Part shown: piece after piece, positions 40,702 to 49,277 of the stretch
How positions within the stretch are numbered: position 1 is the stretch's first letter
Layout: every line of letters begins with the position of its first letter
Source: Phycisphaera sp.
GTDB lineage: Bacteria; Planctomycetota; Phycisphaerae; Phycisphaerales; UBA1924
Length of the DNA: 64,000 nt
Direction of reading: 5' to 3'
Assembly: GCA_020639255.1 (NCBI GenBank)
Contig: JACKGZ010000006.1
Coordinates: 172,329 to 236,328 of the forward strand
Notes under the pieces: model-generated
Seen by the model: only the letters and a program-made list of their open reading frames with translations
Told to the model about the DNA's origin: nothing
Database searches by the model: none
Made by a program: the position numbers and the translations under genes

Positions 40702-40873
40702 CGGCTTACAGTATGCTGACGGGGCGGCAGCCGGCGGGTACGCCAGCCGGGGGCGTCGGTCCGCAAGGGCCGAGCGGGACGCCGCAGACTGCGAGAACAC
40801 CAACACCCGGCACCACGGGACGAGAGCGTCCCGGTGGAGAGGCCGCAGAACCGACCAGGAACGACGATCACGC
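40702..40873 (+). promoter_or_regulatory. long structured leader of the first pilB-like gene
   Basis: About 170 nt separate a promoter-like TACAGTATGCT (40707-40717) from the pilB ATG. The leader can form a two-part stem: GGCGTC (40752-40757) with GACGCC (40778-40783), enclosing GGTCC-GCAA-GGGCC (40758-40771) with a GNRA loop. A second hairpin is CGGGACG-AGAG-CGTCCCG (40816-40833). No known riboswitch core was recognised. Confidence 0.35.
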
Positions 40874-42625
40874 ATGGCACGATCCAGAAAGAAACTCGGT
40901 GAGATTCTCGTCAGGCAGGGCGCCTGCTCGGCCCCTCAAGTCGAGAAGGGGCTGGCGCTGGCGCAGGGCTCTGGCAAACGCATCGGCGAGGCGCTCATCG
41001 AAGCCGGCTTCATCAAGGAGAAGGACGTCGCCAAGGCGCTCGCCGAGCAGTTCGGCATGGAGTTCGTCGATCTTGGTTCGAGTGAAGGTGTGGGCTCGGT
41101 TCAGCCCGATCTGATCCCCGAGGAACTCATCAAGAAGCATTTCATCCTCCCGCAGGGCAAGTCGGGGAATCGGATGAAGCTCATTGTTCATGACCCGGTC
41201 AACATCGAGCTCATGGACATGCTTCGGTTTCGGCTCAACGTGGAGATCGAACCGCGGATCGCAGCCAAGGGTGACATCAAGGTCTTCATCGAGAACCATT
41301 TCCGCTCGGGCGGGAGCATCGTCGACTCGAAGCAGCTGAGCGCCGACGAGTCACTCGTTACCGACTCGATCGACAAGTCGATCGACAGCTCGGTCGACAA
41401 GTCGATGGACAAGTCGATCGACGTCTCGGGCGACGACGCGCCGATCGTCAAGCTGTGGAACCGCATCCTGACCGAGGCGGTCAACATGCGGGCCTCTGAT
41501 ATTCACCTCGAGCCGATGCACGACCGCGTTCGGCTGCGTTATCGAATCGACGGCGTGTGTATCGAACGCGACAACCTGCCCAAACGCATGCAGCGTGCGT
41601 TGCTCTCGCGTATCAAGCTGATGTCGGGCATGAACATCGCCGAGAGGCGTATCCCACAGGACGGCCGAATCAAACTGCCGATGAGCGAAGACGTCACGAT
41701 CGACTTCCGTGTCTCGGCGTGCCCGATTTATCACGGCGAGTCGGTGGTCATGCGTATTCTCCGGCCGGATGCCGTGCGCATCGGTCTTGTGAACCTCGGC
41801 TTCGAGCAGGACAATCTGGACGTCTTCAACAAGATCATCCGCCGCCCGAACGGCATCTTCCTCGTGACGGGTCCGACCGGTTCGGGTAAAACGACCACGC
41901 TCTACTCAGCGCTCGATGTGCTGAACCGTCCGGACAAGAAGATCATCACCGCGGAAGACCCGGTCGAATACAACTTCGAGGGCATCAACCAGTGCCAGGT
42001 GAAAGAATCGATCGGCTTCACATTCAGCTCGATCCTCCGTTCGATGCTGCGTCAGGCGCCCAACATCATCCTCGTGGGTGAGATCCGTGACCGAGAGGTC
42101 GGTGAAATCGCGATCCAGGCGGCGCTGACAGGTCACCTTGTGTTCTCGACGCTCCACACCAACGACGCGCCCAGCGCGATCACGCGTCTGATCGACATGG
42201 GCATCAAGCCGTTCCTGGTGGCCAGTTCGATTCAGGCGATCATGGCTCAGCGTCTGATCCGCGTGCTGTTCGACGGCTCGAAGGAGCTGGCACAGCCGCA
42301 CGAGATTGATCACAAGTTCCTGCGTCTGATCGGCATGACGCCGGAAGAGGCCGAGGGCCGTGTCTACAAGCCCGTGCCGTGTGCGCAGTCGCCCACGGGC
42401 TACAAGGGCCGGAAGGCTATTTTCGAGATGATGCAGATGGACTCGTCGATCCGCGAGGCCGCATTCCAGCTGTCACCAGTGTCAGAGCTTCGGCGACTGG
42501 CGCTCCAGAATGGGATGCGTCCTCTCGTTGATGACGGCAAGCTGAAGGTGCTCTCGGGCACCACGACCCCGGATGAGATTGCCCGCGTATCGCAGGTGGA
42601 AGAGGGCACCGGGGTTATCGATTGA
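40874..42625 (+). CDS. GspE/PilB-type secretion ATPase without the zinc tetracysteine
   Basis: 583 aa. The N-terminal T2SSE_N/MshEN-like domain has two LGExL helical repeats (KLGEILVRQGA, RIGEALIEAGF), a module that binds c-di-GMP in MshE. The ATPase core has Walker A GPTGSGKTTT, an Asp-box segment, Walker B ILVGEIRD and the His box TGHLVFSTLHTNDA. The four-cysteine zinc motif usual in GspE/PilB, between the Walker B region and the C-terminus, is missing (only one Cys remains, PVPCAQ). A five-fold SIDK-like repeat forms the linker (41366-41425). Powers pseudopilus or pilus extension. First gene of the operon. Confidence 0.92.
   Translation: MARSRKKLGEILVRQGACSAPQVEKGLALAQGSGKRIGEALIEAGFIKEKDVAKALAEQFGMEFVDLGSSEGVGSVQPDLIPEELIKKHFILPQGKSGNRMKLIVHDPVNIELMDMLRFRLNVEIEPRIAAKGDIKVFIENHFRSGGSIVDSKQLSADESLVTDSIDKSIDSSVDKSMDKSIDVSGDDAPIVKLWNRILTEAVNMRASDIHLEPMHDRVRLRYRIDGVCIERDNLPKRMQRALLSRIKLMSGMNIAERRIPQDGRIKLPMSEDVTIDFRVSACPIYHGESVVMRILRPDAVRIGLVNLGFEQDNLDVFNKIIRRPNGIFLVTGPTGSGKTTTLYSALDVLNRPDKKIITAEDPVEYNFEGINQCQVKESIGFTFSSILRSMLRQAPNIILVGEIRDREVGEIAIQAALTGHLVFSTLHTNDAPSAITRLIDMGIKPFLVASSIQAIMAQRLIRVLFDGSKELAQPHEIDHKFLRLIGMTPEEAEGRVYKPVPCAQSPTGYKGRKAIFEMMQMDSSIREAAFQLSPVSELRRLALQNGMRPLVDDGKLKVLSGTTTPDEIARVSQVEEGTGVID
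41366..41425 (+). repeat. five tandem 12-bp units in the pilB-like linker
   Basis: Units of 12 bp (type TCGATCGACAAG) at 41366, 41378, 41390, 41402 and 41414, encoding SIDK, SIDS, SVDK, SMDK, SIDV (residues 165-184). They keep frame, so copy-number change would only alter linker length between the N-terminal domain and the ATPase core. Confidence 0.85.
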
Positions 42626-42678
42626 TAGATGTGTACCGCCGGGGCTGAGGCCGCCGGATTGAGAGCTGGAGCGACTCG

Positions 42679-43797
42679 ATGTCGACGATGCAGATTGACC
42701 GACTGCTTGACACCATGATCAAGCTTGGCGCAAACGACCTTCACCTGACCGTGGGCAGGCCGCCCACATTGCGTCTCCACGGCTCGCTCCGGAATCTTCA
42801 AACGAAGATCCTCGACTCCGAGGCGATGGTGGGCCTGATGAAGTCGATCACGCCCGAGCAGAAACAGCAGGAACTCGCCGAAGAGGGCGGCACGGACTTT
42901 GGCTTCGCCTACGGCGACAAGGCCCGTTTCCGTGTGTCTGTTTTCCGACAGCGCGGCGACCTGGCAATGGTGCTCAGGCTCATTCCCAACAAGCTGCTCA
43001 CGTTCGATCAGATCGGTTTGCCCGATGTCTGCAAGGATCTCATCCGAAGACCTCGTGGTTTGTTCCTCGTGACGGGGCCGACGGGTTCGGGCAAGACCAC
43101 ATCGCTGGCGACGATGATCGACCACGTGAACATGAATCTCGAGCGTCACATCGTCACGATGGAAGACCCGATCGAGTACTACCACTATCACAAGAAATCG
43201 ATCGTGAACCAGCGCGAAGTCGGCACCGACGTGCCGACGTTCGCCGAGGCACTCAGACGCGCGCTGCGTCAGGACCCGGACTGCATCCTTGTGGGTGAAA
43301 TGCGAGACCTCGAGACAATCGAGGCCGCGGTGCGGGCCGCCGAGACGGGCCACTTGGTGTTCGGAACGCTCCACACGACCGGTGCCGCCAAGACGATCGA
43401 CCGTGTGGTCGACGCCTTCCCCGTGACCCAGCAGAACCAGATCCGCGTTCAGCTCTCGACGGCCCTGATCTGCGTGCTCAGCCAGGTGCTGCTCGGTCGG
43501 ATCGATACCAAGGGCATGGTCGCGGCGTACGAGTTCCTTGTCGTGACACCCGCTATCGCGAACCTGATCCGCGACGGCAAGAGCTTCCGTATCGACTCGG
43601 CGATCCAGACCGGCAAGAAGTTCGGCATGCAGCTGCTCGACGACCACCTGTGGTCGCTCTACACGCGCGGCATGATCGCGGCCGACGAGATGATCGACAA
43701 GGGCAAGAACCCGCAGGATCTGACCGCCAAGGTCCACCAGCTGGGCCACACCGTGGGCCGACCTGAGCTGGACCAGGAAGACGTCAAGGCGGAGTAG
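42679..43797 (+). CDS. pilT: PilT-type retraction ATPase
   Basis: 372 aa. PilT layout: MIKLGANDLHLTVGRPPTLRLHG N-terminus split, Walker A GPTGSGKTTSLATMID, Walker B ILVGEMRDLETIEAAV, TGHLVFGTLHTTGAAKTIDRVVD, and the C-terminal AIANLIRDGKSFRI corresponding to the AIRNLIRE motif needed for retraction. Its presence argues for a retractable type IV pilus rather than a pure type II secretion system. Fifty-three bp after the pilB-like gene. Confidence 0.94.
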   Translation: MSTMQIDRLLDTMIKLGANDLHLTVGRPPTLRLHGSLRNLQTKILDSEAMVGLMKSITPEQKQQELAEEGGTDFGFAYGDKARFRVSVFRQRGDLAMVLRLIPNKLLTFDQIGLPDVCKDLIRRPRGLFLVTGPTGSGKTTSLATMIDHVNMNLERHIVTMEDPIEYYHYHKKSIVNQREVGTDVPTFAEALRRALRQDPDCILVGEMRDLETIEAAVRAAETGHLVFGTLHTTGAAKTIDRVVDAFPVTQQNQIRVQLSTALICVLSQVLLGRIDTKGMVAAYEFLVVTPAIANLIRDGKSFRIDSAIQTGKKFGMQLLDDHLWSLYTRGMIAADEMIDKGKNPQDLTAKVHQLGHTVGRPELDQEDVKAE

Positions 43798-43889
43798 TTC
43801 GGGTTCTGCTCAATACCTGCCAGAGCCTGGAAACCGGCTTTCATGGCAGAGAATCCGGCTGTCGAATGGCCTCCAGGGGCTGTTTACGG

Positions 43890-43912
43890 GGGTTCGGGGC
43901 CCAACCGAACCC
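43890..43912 (+). terminator. hairpin between pilT and the second pilB-like gene
   Basis: Perfect 8-bp stem GGGTTCGG / CCGAACCC (43890-43897 and 43905-43912), loop GGCCCAA. It is not followed by a T-run, so it may be a Rho-type or processing structure. A GGTATAAC box follows near 43931, and GGAGG (43962-43966) precedes the next start, suggesting a fresh transcription start. Confidence 0.35.
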
Positions 43913-43974
43913 ATTGAGATGCGAAGATAGGTATAACGCGGCCCGGGGTGCGCCCCAGTCGCGGAGGATGTGGC

Positions 43975-45723
43975 ATGGCCAAAGCGGAGCTCGGACAGGT
44001 GGACTACGCGCAGCTGAAGGGCCACAAGCTCGGAAGGATCCTGCGCAAACTCGGGACCGTCAAGAAGGAGCAGGTCCACGAGGCGCTCGAGATCCAGAAG
44101 GCCGGCCGAAAGGTTCCGATCGGTCAGCTGCTCGTCGAGCTCGGCTTCATCACCCAGCGTGACGTGAACGAAGGTCTCGCTGCGCAGGCGGGTATGGCTT
44201 ACGTCGATCTGGAGGGCGTTGAACTGCCCCAGAACGCAATCGACGCGATCCCTGCGGCCAATGTGCGAGTCTTCGGCGTCGTGCCGCTCGAATACAACGA
44301 GCGGGCCAAGCGACTCAAGATCGCGATGAAGAACGCCAACAACTTCCGCGCGGTCGACGACATCCGGCTCCTGCTCGGAGTGACGGTTGAGGCCGTGGTC
44401 GGTGATGCCGACATCATCGACAAGCTGATCGAGAAGCACTTCGCCAAGGCCGAGTCGATGACCGACGTGGTCTCAGATCTTGCGAAGGATGACAAGTTCA
44501 CCTCGCTCGCCGGCGACCAGTCGATCGATCTCGAGGCCGTTCTCGAAGCGGCCGAGGACAACAAGATCGTCAAGCTGCTCAACCTCGTACTGATGCAGGC
44601 GATCAAGGACAAGGCCTCGGACATTCACTTCGAACCGTTTGAGGACGAATTCAAGATGCGATACCGCATCGACGGCGTGCTTTATGAGATGGTCCCGCCA
44701 CCGGCGCACCTCGGCACGGCGATCACCAGCCGTGTGAAGGTCATGGCGAACCTCGATATCGCCGAGCGTCGTCTGCCCCAGGACGGCCGCATCGCGCTGA
44801 CGATCGGCGAGTCCGCGGTCGACCTCCGTGTCGCGGTGCTTCCCACGATGCACGGCGAGAGCGTCGTTATGCGACTGCTCGACCGCTCCAACGTCGAGCT
44901 CAGCCTCGACCGCGTCGGACTCGATGAAAAGGACCTCACCGATGTCCGCTACCTGATCAACAGGCCCAACGGCATCGTGATCGTGACGGGGCCGACAGGT
45001 TCAGGCAAGACAACCACGCTCTACGCCGCGCTGGCCGAGCTGAATGACATCGAGACCAAGATCCTCACCGCGGAAGATCCCGTTGAGTACGACATCGATG
45101 GTCTGTGCCAGGTGCAGGTGAATCCAGAAGTCGGGCTGACGTTCCCCGCTGCGCTTCGCTCGTTCTTGCGTCAGGATCCGGACGTCATCCTCGTGGGTGA
45201 GATCCGCGACAAACCGACCGCCGAGATCTCCGTGCAGGCATCGCTGACGGGTCACTTGGTGCTCTCGACACTTCACACCAATGACGCACCCAGTTCGATT
45301 GTCCGTTTGATCGACCTTGGGCTTGAGCGATTCCTCCTCGCGGCAACCATCGAGGGTGTGGTCGCTCAGCGCCTTGTTCGAACGATCTGCCCGAAGTGCC
45401 GCGAGGCATACGTACCCGGCGACGAGGAACTGATGGAACTCGCGCTCACTCAGGAGATGGTGCAGGGCAAGCAGTTCATGCGGGGCCGTGGCTGCGACAA
45501 CTGCCACGGTTCGGGCTACAAGGGTCGAATGGGCATCTTCGAGATCATGATGCTCGACGATGAATCCCGCGAACTGATTCTGAAGGAAGCCTCGACATCC
45601 GCTCTGCGGAATCACTCCAAGGCCCAGGGCATGCGCACCCTGCGTGAGTCGGGCCTGCGAGGGATCTACGACGGGCGCACCACCATCGACGAGGTTGTCC
45701 GCGAGACGATTGCTGAGGAATGA
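43975..45723 (+). CDS. pilB: second GspE/PilB-type secretion ATPase, zinc-containing
   Basis: 582 aa. N-terminal MshEN-like repeats (KLGRILRKLGT, PIGQLLVELGF), then the GspE core: SDIHFEPF, RRLPQDGRI, Walker A GPTGSGKTTT, Walker B ILVGEIRD, and TGHLVLSTLHTNDA. The zinc tetracysteine is intact as CPKC (residues about 478) and CDNCHGSGY. It is the canonical partner of the adjacent PilC, whereas the first ATPase lacks the zinc motif. ATG 43975 follows GGAGG by 8 nt. Confidence 0.93.
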   Translation: MAKAELGQVDYAQLKGHKLGRILRKLGTVKKEQVHEALEIQKAGRKVPIGQLLVELGFITQRDVNEGLAAQAGMAYVDLEGVELPQNAIDAIPAANVRVFGVVPLEYNERAKRLKIAMKNANNFRAVDDIRLLLGVTVEAVVGDADIIDKLIEKHFAKAESMTDVVSDLAKDDKFTSLAGDQSIDLEAVLEAAEDNKIVKLLNLVLMQAIKDKASDIHFEPFEDEFKMRYRIDGVLYEMVPPPAHLGTAITSRVKVMANLDIAERRLPQDGRIALTIGESAVDLRVAVLPTMHGESVVMRLLDRSNVELSLDRVGLDEKDLTDVRYLINRPNGIVIVTGPTGSGKTTTLYAALAELNDIETKILTAEDPVEYDIDGLCQVQVNPEVGLTFPAALRSFLRQDPDVILVGEIRDKPTAEISVQASLTGHLVLSTLHTNDAPSSIVRLIDLGLERFLLAATIEGVVAQRLVRTICPKCREAYVPGDEELMELALTQEMVQGKQFMRGRGCDNCHGSGYKGRMGIFEIMMLDDESRELILKEASTSALRNHSKAQGMRTLRESGLRGIYDGRTTIDEVVRETIAEE

Positions 45724-45755
45724 ACTCGGAGTAAGACCGAGAGGGAAGGATTCAG

Positions 45756-47048
45756 ATGGCGACGTTCACATACGAAGCACTCAACGCGCAGGGCAAGCCA
45801 CAAAAAGGTACCGTCGAAGCCGCATCCAGCGACGAGGCGATCCAACGCATCAAGGCGCAGGGCTACTTCCCGACCACCGTCCGTGAGCAGAAGGTCAAGA
45901 AGGGCGCCGGCGGCGGAGAAAAGGGCAAGAAGAAGGAAACCGCCAAGAAGGCCAGCGGCTTCTCGATGCCGTTCCTCAAGGTCAAGCCGAAACTGTTGAC
46001 GCTATTTACTCGTCAGCTCTCGACACTCCAGGACGCGGGTCTGCCTCTGCTGCGTTCGCTGCAGATTCTCGAATCGCAGATGAAGCCGGGCCTGCTCAAG
46101 AACGTGCTCATCGGGGTCGTCGAGGACGTCGAGGGTGGTGCGAGTCTCTCGGACGCTTTCGGCAAGCACCCGCGGGCGTTCAACACGCTCTACGTCAAGA
46201 TGGTGCACGCCGGCGAAATCGGTGGTGTGCTTGACATCATCCTCCAGCGACTCAGCGAGTTCATGGAGAAGAGCGAAAGGCTGAAGCGTCGGATCAAGGG
46301 CGCCATGATCTACCCGATCGGCGTCGTGCTTTTCGCGATCCTGATCGTGACGTTCATCATGTGGTTCATCGTGCCCAAGTTCGAGGAAATCTTCCTCGAC
46401 TTCGGCGTGGCACTGCCCATGATCACCACCAAGCTGATCGAGACCTCACGCTGGGTTGCCGGCAGCACGCCGGGACAGAGCGTGCCTGGCGCTTTCATCA
46501 TCTTCGGTGTGATCATCACGCTTCCGATCTTCTGGAAGCTGATCCGCAAGGCCGGCCCGGGCCGCGCAGCAACCGACTGGATCCTGCTCAAGGTTCCGGT
46601 TCTCGGCAAGCTGATCAAGAAGACCGTTATCGCCCGCTTCACCCGGACGCTGGGCACGCTGATCTCCGCCGGTGTGCCCATTCTTGAGGCCGTCACGATC
46701 ACCGCAGAGACTTCGGGCAACGCCGTGTTCCACAAGGCGCTCATGAAGGTGCACGACTCGATCCGCGAGGGCGAGACGTTCGCCGTCCCGCTCCGCGAAT
46801 CGAAGACGTGCGACGCGATCGTGGTGAACATGATCGACGTCGGCGAAGAGACCGGCGAGATGGACACCATGCTCATGAAGATCGCCGACAACTACGACGA
46901 AGAGGTTGACGTCGCGGTCGCGGCGCTCGTCAGTCTCCTTGAGCCGGTCATGGTGATCGTGATCGGTGTGATGGTGGGCACGATCGTCGTGGCGATGTTC
47001 CTGCCGCTCGTGGCCATGATCGAGTCGCTCCAGGGAGGTTCGGTCTGA
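45756..47048 (+). CDS. pilC: PilC/GspF inner-membrane platform protein
   Basis: 430 aa. Starts with the GspF-typical FTYEALNAQGKPQKGTVEA, a Lys-rich linker, then two T2SSF domains (FTRQLSTLQDAGLPLLRSLQIL and FTRTLGTLISAGVPILEAV) with three membrane segments (near residues 185, 235 and 390). Conserved GEIGG and GEETGEMD turns. Couples the ATPases to pilin assembly. Thirty-two bp after the second pilB. Confidence 0.95.
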   Translation: MATFTYEALNAQGKPQKGTVEAASSDEAIQRIKAQGYFPTTVREQKVKKGAGGGEKGKKKETAKKASGFSMPFLKVKPKLLTLFTRQLSTLQDAGLPLLRSLQILESQMKPGLLKNVLIGVVEDVEGGASLSDAFGKHPRAFNTLYVKMVHAGEIGGVLDIILQRLSEFMEKSERLKRRIKGAMIYPIGVVLFAILIVTFIMWFIVPKFEEIFLDFGVALPMITTKLIETSRWVAGSTPGQSVPGAFIIFGVIITLPIFWKLIRKAGPGRAATDWILLKVPVLGKLIKKTVIARFTRTLGTLISAGVPILEAVTITAETSGNAVFHKALMKVHDSIREGETFAVPLRESKTCDAIVVNMIDVGEETGEMDTMLMKIADNYDEEVDVAVAALVSLLEPVMVIVIGVMVGTIVVAMFLPLVAMIESLQGGSV

Positions 47049-47079
47049 TCACGCGCCCGGCGCGAATCGGAGGTCATCG

Positions 47080-48189
47080 ATGACACACACCGAGAAACAA
47101 TCCGGCAGACGAGCGGGGGGCTTCACCCTCGCCGAGATCATCGTGTCGATCTTCATCATCTTCCTCCTGATGGGCATCGCACTGGTCTCGTACCGCGTCG
47201 CCGCCAACCAGGCCCGCATCGCGTCCGACCGCGCGCTCGTCAACGGCCTCAAGATTGCCGTCGAAGATTTCAAGCGTGAGTTCGGGTTTATCCCGCCTCT
47301 TGTCAAAGACAACGGCAACACCGGACAAGGTTCGCCGCTCGTTGAAGTCGAGGGGCTGGTGATCCCCAACGCTTTCTCGCCTGCCATCGCTGTCGATATC
47401 AACGTCCTGCGGGGCGAGCAGTCCGCCCGCATTCCGCGCTACAGCACCTACTCGCTCGCGTACTACCTCATCGGCGCGCTCGAAGCCGAGGTCGACGGTA
47501 TCGACGGCCCGGGCTTTGTCGAGGTCCGCCGAGCGGGCAACTTCGCACCGGTCGTCGATCCCAAAACGATCGACGGGGGCGATCGCGGCACGCTCGAACT
47601 GGCGCGTCGCGGCCCGAAGAAGTACGAGCCGTTCTTCGATACCAATCGCGGCGGGGTCGAGCTCTACACCGACATCGTTAATAAGTACATGCCCACCAGC
47701 GGCAACGTCATCAGCCGCACCCGGCTGATATTCCGTACCGAGATCCGTGACCGCAACAGTGTGCCGATCCGCTACTACCGCTGGTTCGCCGACAACATCG
47801 ACCCAACAACGATCCCGGGCGGCATCTCGGAATACACCGACGACTCGATCGATTTCACGGACTCCGTCAAGGGCCTCATCGCGTATCTGAACATCCCCAA
47901 GGTCGTGCTCTACGGCTACGGCAACCCGCTCGATCCGCTCTTTGAAGTTCCCGTCGAACTGCGTGACGCGACCTATGCCATCGTCGCCGCGGGGCCGAAC
48001 AAGCTATTCGGCGACGACGAGGAGTACGCGCTGCTTCGCGGCGGAGCCGGTCCAGAGTCCGACGCCATGAAACGCAAGTACGCCGAATACCTCGGCCTTT
48101 CGATCACCAGACTCAACAACGACGACAGCTATCGGCAGAAAGCGATCGAGGCAGCCCGCGAGGACAACATCATCGAGGTGGGTTCATGA
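47080..48189 (+). CDS. GspG-like pseudopilin
   Basis: 369 aa. Type III signal peptide: basic leader, Gly(-1), then FTLAEIIVSIFIIFLLMG, with Glu+5 as in major pilins. The mature part is much longer than GspG (about 140 aa), with a DFKREFGFIPPLV segment and a C-terminal block (DATYAIVAAGPNKLFGDDEEY) resembling the end of GspG-like proteins, where Asp residues bind Ca2+. Next gene overlaps by ATGA. Confidence 0.85.
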   Translation: MTHTEKQSGRRAGGFTLAEIIVSIFIIFLLMGIALVSYRVAANQARIASDRALVNGLKIAVEDFKREFGFIPPLVKDNGNTGQGSPLVEVEGLVIPNAFSPAIAVDINVLRGEQSARIPRYSTYSLAYYLIGALEAEVDGIDGPGFVEVRRAGNFAPVVDPKTIDGGDRGTLELARRGPKKYEPFFDTNRGGVELYTDIVNKYMPTSGNVISRTRLIFRTEIRDRNSVPIRYYRWFADNIDPTTIPGGISEYTDDSIDFTDSVKGLIAYLNIPKVVLYGYGNPLDPLFEVPVELRDATYAIVAAGPNKLFGDDEEYALLRGGAGPESDAMKRKYAEYLGLSITRLNNDDSYRQKAIEAAREDNIIEVGS

Positions 48190-49277
48190 AACGCACCGGC
48201 TACACGCTGATCGAGCTGCTCGTCGTGATCGTGATCGGCGCGCTGCTCGTCGGGATCGCGATCCCCGCGTTCCAGGCGCTGCTCACCTCGTCGCGTGAGA
48301 GCCTGGCGCAGAACTCGCTCCAGCAGGCCATCCTCTCGGCCCGCGACGCCGCCTCGGCCAACATCGGCGGCGGCGACACCGCGGCGGTCTTCTTCTACGA
48401 CCCCAACCGGGGCATCACCGTCGGCATCTACGAGAAGATCGGATCGCTCAGCGACGACTCGGACAACGACGCCGGCTCGGCGCTGCGCGATGTCTTTGTC
48501 CCGATCTCATCGATGGAGCCCGTCCAGCTCCCGCCCGATTACTCCGTCCGCGGCTTCGTGCTGGGCACACAGCTCCGCGACGAGGACTGGTACGAAGAGC
48601 TCATCGATTACAGCCCCGGCACCGGTCTTCAGCCCGGCGGCAACACCGCCAGCGACCGCGGCCCCGGCGCGTGGGTCTTCCCCGAGACCGACTTCTACGA
48701 CAAGCTCGAACAGGACGACGGCGCGGACCGCCAGACCTTCATGATCCGATTCACCGCAGGCACGGGCACGCTCAGCCGCGACAACACGTCGTCCCTCATC
48801 CTCGACCCGAGGCCGAGCAACCTGAACCGCAGCACACCGGCCGCGATCCAACCGATCGATCAGGCCGAGGATCTCCGGGCGTGGACGGTCAGGGCACTCA
48901 TCTCGACCGGGCTCACGTCCGTCGAACTACGGCAGCTCCTCGGGAATGAGTCGGGCGACACGGTCCTTGCCCGCCCGGTGAGCGACATCGCGCTCTACCG
49001 CGAACGCCGCCTCGGGCAGATGCTCCAGGTCCGCAACTTGAACCGCGACACCAACAGCATCTACCTGAAGGGCAAGGATCCGGAAGTCGATTCGTCTCTC
49101 TTCCGGGATTCGCAGCTTGCGAGTGATCGGGTGGAACTGGAAACGCGTATTACTCAATGGCTCGAAGGCCGGCTCGCTCTTGAGCGCACTCAGGACGCGG
49201 GCTCGGCACTCGAGGCGGACTCGGCGGTGTACACCGTCGGCTCCTACTTCGGCGAGTTGGTGGAGGTGGTCCGATGA
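48186..49277 (+). CDS. GspH-like minor pseudopilin
   Basis: 363 aa. Prepilin signal MKRTG/YTLIELLVVIVIGALLVGIAIPAF with Glu+5. The region after the helix (SSRESLAQNSLQQAILSARDAA) is typical of GspH/FimT. The rest, rich in Asp, Gly and Ser, is longer than in usual GspH proteins. Coupled to both neighbours by ATGA overlaps (48186 and 49274). Confidence 0.82.
   Translation: MKRTGYTLIELLVVIVIGALLVGIAIPAFQALLTSSRESLAQNSLQQAILSARDAASANIGGGDTAAVFFYDPNRGITVGIYEKIGSLSDDSDNDAGSALRDVFVPISSMEPVQLPPDYSVRGFVLGTQLRDEDWYEELIDYSPGTGLQPGGNTASDRGPGAWVFPETDFYDKLEQDDGADRQTFMIRFTAGTGTLSRDNTSSLILDPRPSNLNRSTPAAIQPIDQAEDLRAWTVRALISTGLTSVELRQLLGNESGDTVLARPVSDIALYRERRLGQMLQVRNLNRDTNSIYLKGKDPEVDSSLFRDSQLASDRVELETRITQWLEGRLALERTQDAGSALEADSAVYTVGSYFGELVEVVR

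Noticed and set aside
40702..40873. c-di-GMP-I (GEMM) riboswitch
   Set aside because: The leader has a GNRA hairpin, but the conserved core around the ligand site is not found; kept only as an unclassified structured leader.
41366..41425. CRISPR-like array or slippage frameshift
   Set aside because: Five 12-bp in-frame units without spacers; it is a coding tandem repeat.
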